DNA of 5,211 bases from JAITWN01 sp034002745 (GTDB lineage: Bacteria > Pseudomonadota > Gammaproteobacteria > SZUA-140): the NCBI GenBank assembly GCA_034002745.1, contig JAVEZY010000056.1, forward strand, positions 1-5,211. The letters are read 5' to 3'. A program made the translations under genes and the position numbers. Below, piece by piece: positions 5,201 to 5,211 of this stretch. Positions within the stretch are counted from its first letter, which is position 1, and every line of letters starts with the position of its first letter. Under the pieces are notes generated by a model that saw only the letters and a program-made list of their open reading frames with translations, ran no database searches and was not told the origin of the DNA.

Positions 5201-5211
5201 CGGCAATGAAG
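5188..5211 (-). repeat. Right terminal inverted repeat
   Basis: Read on the minus strand this begins CTTCATTGCCGCTGGCCCC, matching the left end with a single mismatch over 19 bases. It lies upstream of the first gene of the operon, so transcription starts just inside this end. Confidence 0.9.

Larger units (their letters stand above)
1..5211 (-). mobile_element. Expanded IS21-family transposon, apparently complete
   Basis: The window is bounded at both extremes by inverted copies of CTTCATTGCCRCTGGCCCC and contains an intact IS21-type transposase gene and its helper ATPase gene, with five further genes in the same orientation. Simple IS21-family elements are roughly 2 to 2.5 kb and usually hold only istA and istB, so the additional 2.5 kb or so is unusual. 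The extra genes encode a zinc-cluster protein, a micro-ORF, a 101-residue unknown, a ParB-like protein and a winged-helix-like protein. None is an obvious passenger trait. Spacing between genes is from overlap to about 60 bases, which suggests one transcript from the right end to the left. Target-site duplications cannot be judged because no flanking DNA is present. The family assignment rests on the IstA and IstB motifs and is firm; the exact outer boundary is less certain. Confidence 0.85.

Noticed and set aside
1..5211. CRISPR array, tRNA or rRNA genes
   Set aside because: There are no regularly spaced repeats beyond the two copies at each end, and no stretch has recognisable tRNA or rRNA features.
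1..5211. Target-site duplication at the window edges
   Set aside because: The edge sequences are inverted with respect to each other, not direct repeats, and no outside flanks are included.

Overview
The window is GC-rich and reads as one complete mobile element. It starts and ends with a matched terminal inverted repeat (CTTCATTGCCRCTGGCCCC, 18 of 19 positions identical, 21 of 24 when extended). Between the repeats every convincing gene lies on the minus strand and is tightly packed, as in one operon. No flanking host DNA is visible, so the host cannot be named. The GC-rich codon use and the protein style would suit a high-GC bacterium such as a deltaproteobacterium or myxobacterium, but that is a guess.

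Read in the direction of transcription, from high to low coordinates, the layout is as follows. A short right-end region (5078-5211) carries the inverted repeat and a second sub-terminal repeat. Next is a 231-residue protein with a Cys/His cluster resembling DUF6431-type zinc-binding proteins (4382-5077). A 31-codon micro-ORF (4226-4321) follows; its stop overlaps the start of a 101-residue protein of unknown function (3924-4229). Then come a ParB/Spo0J-like DNA-binding protein (2566-3894, functional part about 2985-3894), an IS21-family DDE transposase IstA (1311-2984), its AAA+ helper IstB (545-1324), and a small winged-helix-like protein (123-527). The left end (1-122) carries the other inverted repeat and a sub-terminal repeat.

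The istA-istB pair with overlapping genes is the recognised IS21 transposition module: IstA cuts and joins DNA, and IstB is the ATP-dependent partner in target choice. The element is about twice the size of a simple IS21-type insertion sequence. The extra length is four or five genes that look like DNA-binding or structural accessories rather than resistance or metabolic cargo. They include a ParB-like protein with no ParA, a zinc-cluster protein and a winged-helix protein. The main inference is that this is an expanded IS21-type transposon whose accessory proteins may help target selection, end recognition, regulation or maintenance. The repeats at both ends are arranged identically (copies 26 bp apart), which fits multiple transposase-binding sites.

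Oddities include a parB-like frame that fails to stop before istA and runs 419 bases into it, a micro-ORF with a strong ribosome binding site, and an internal copy of the first 9 bases of the inverted repeat over a start codon. There is no CRISPR array, rRNA, tRNA or convincing terminator.
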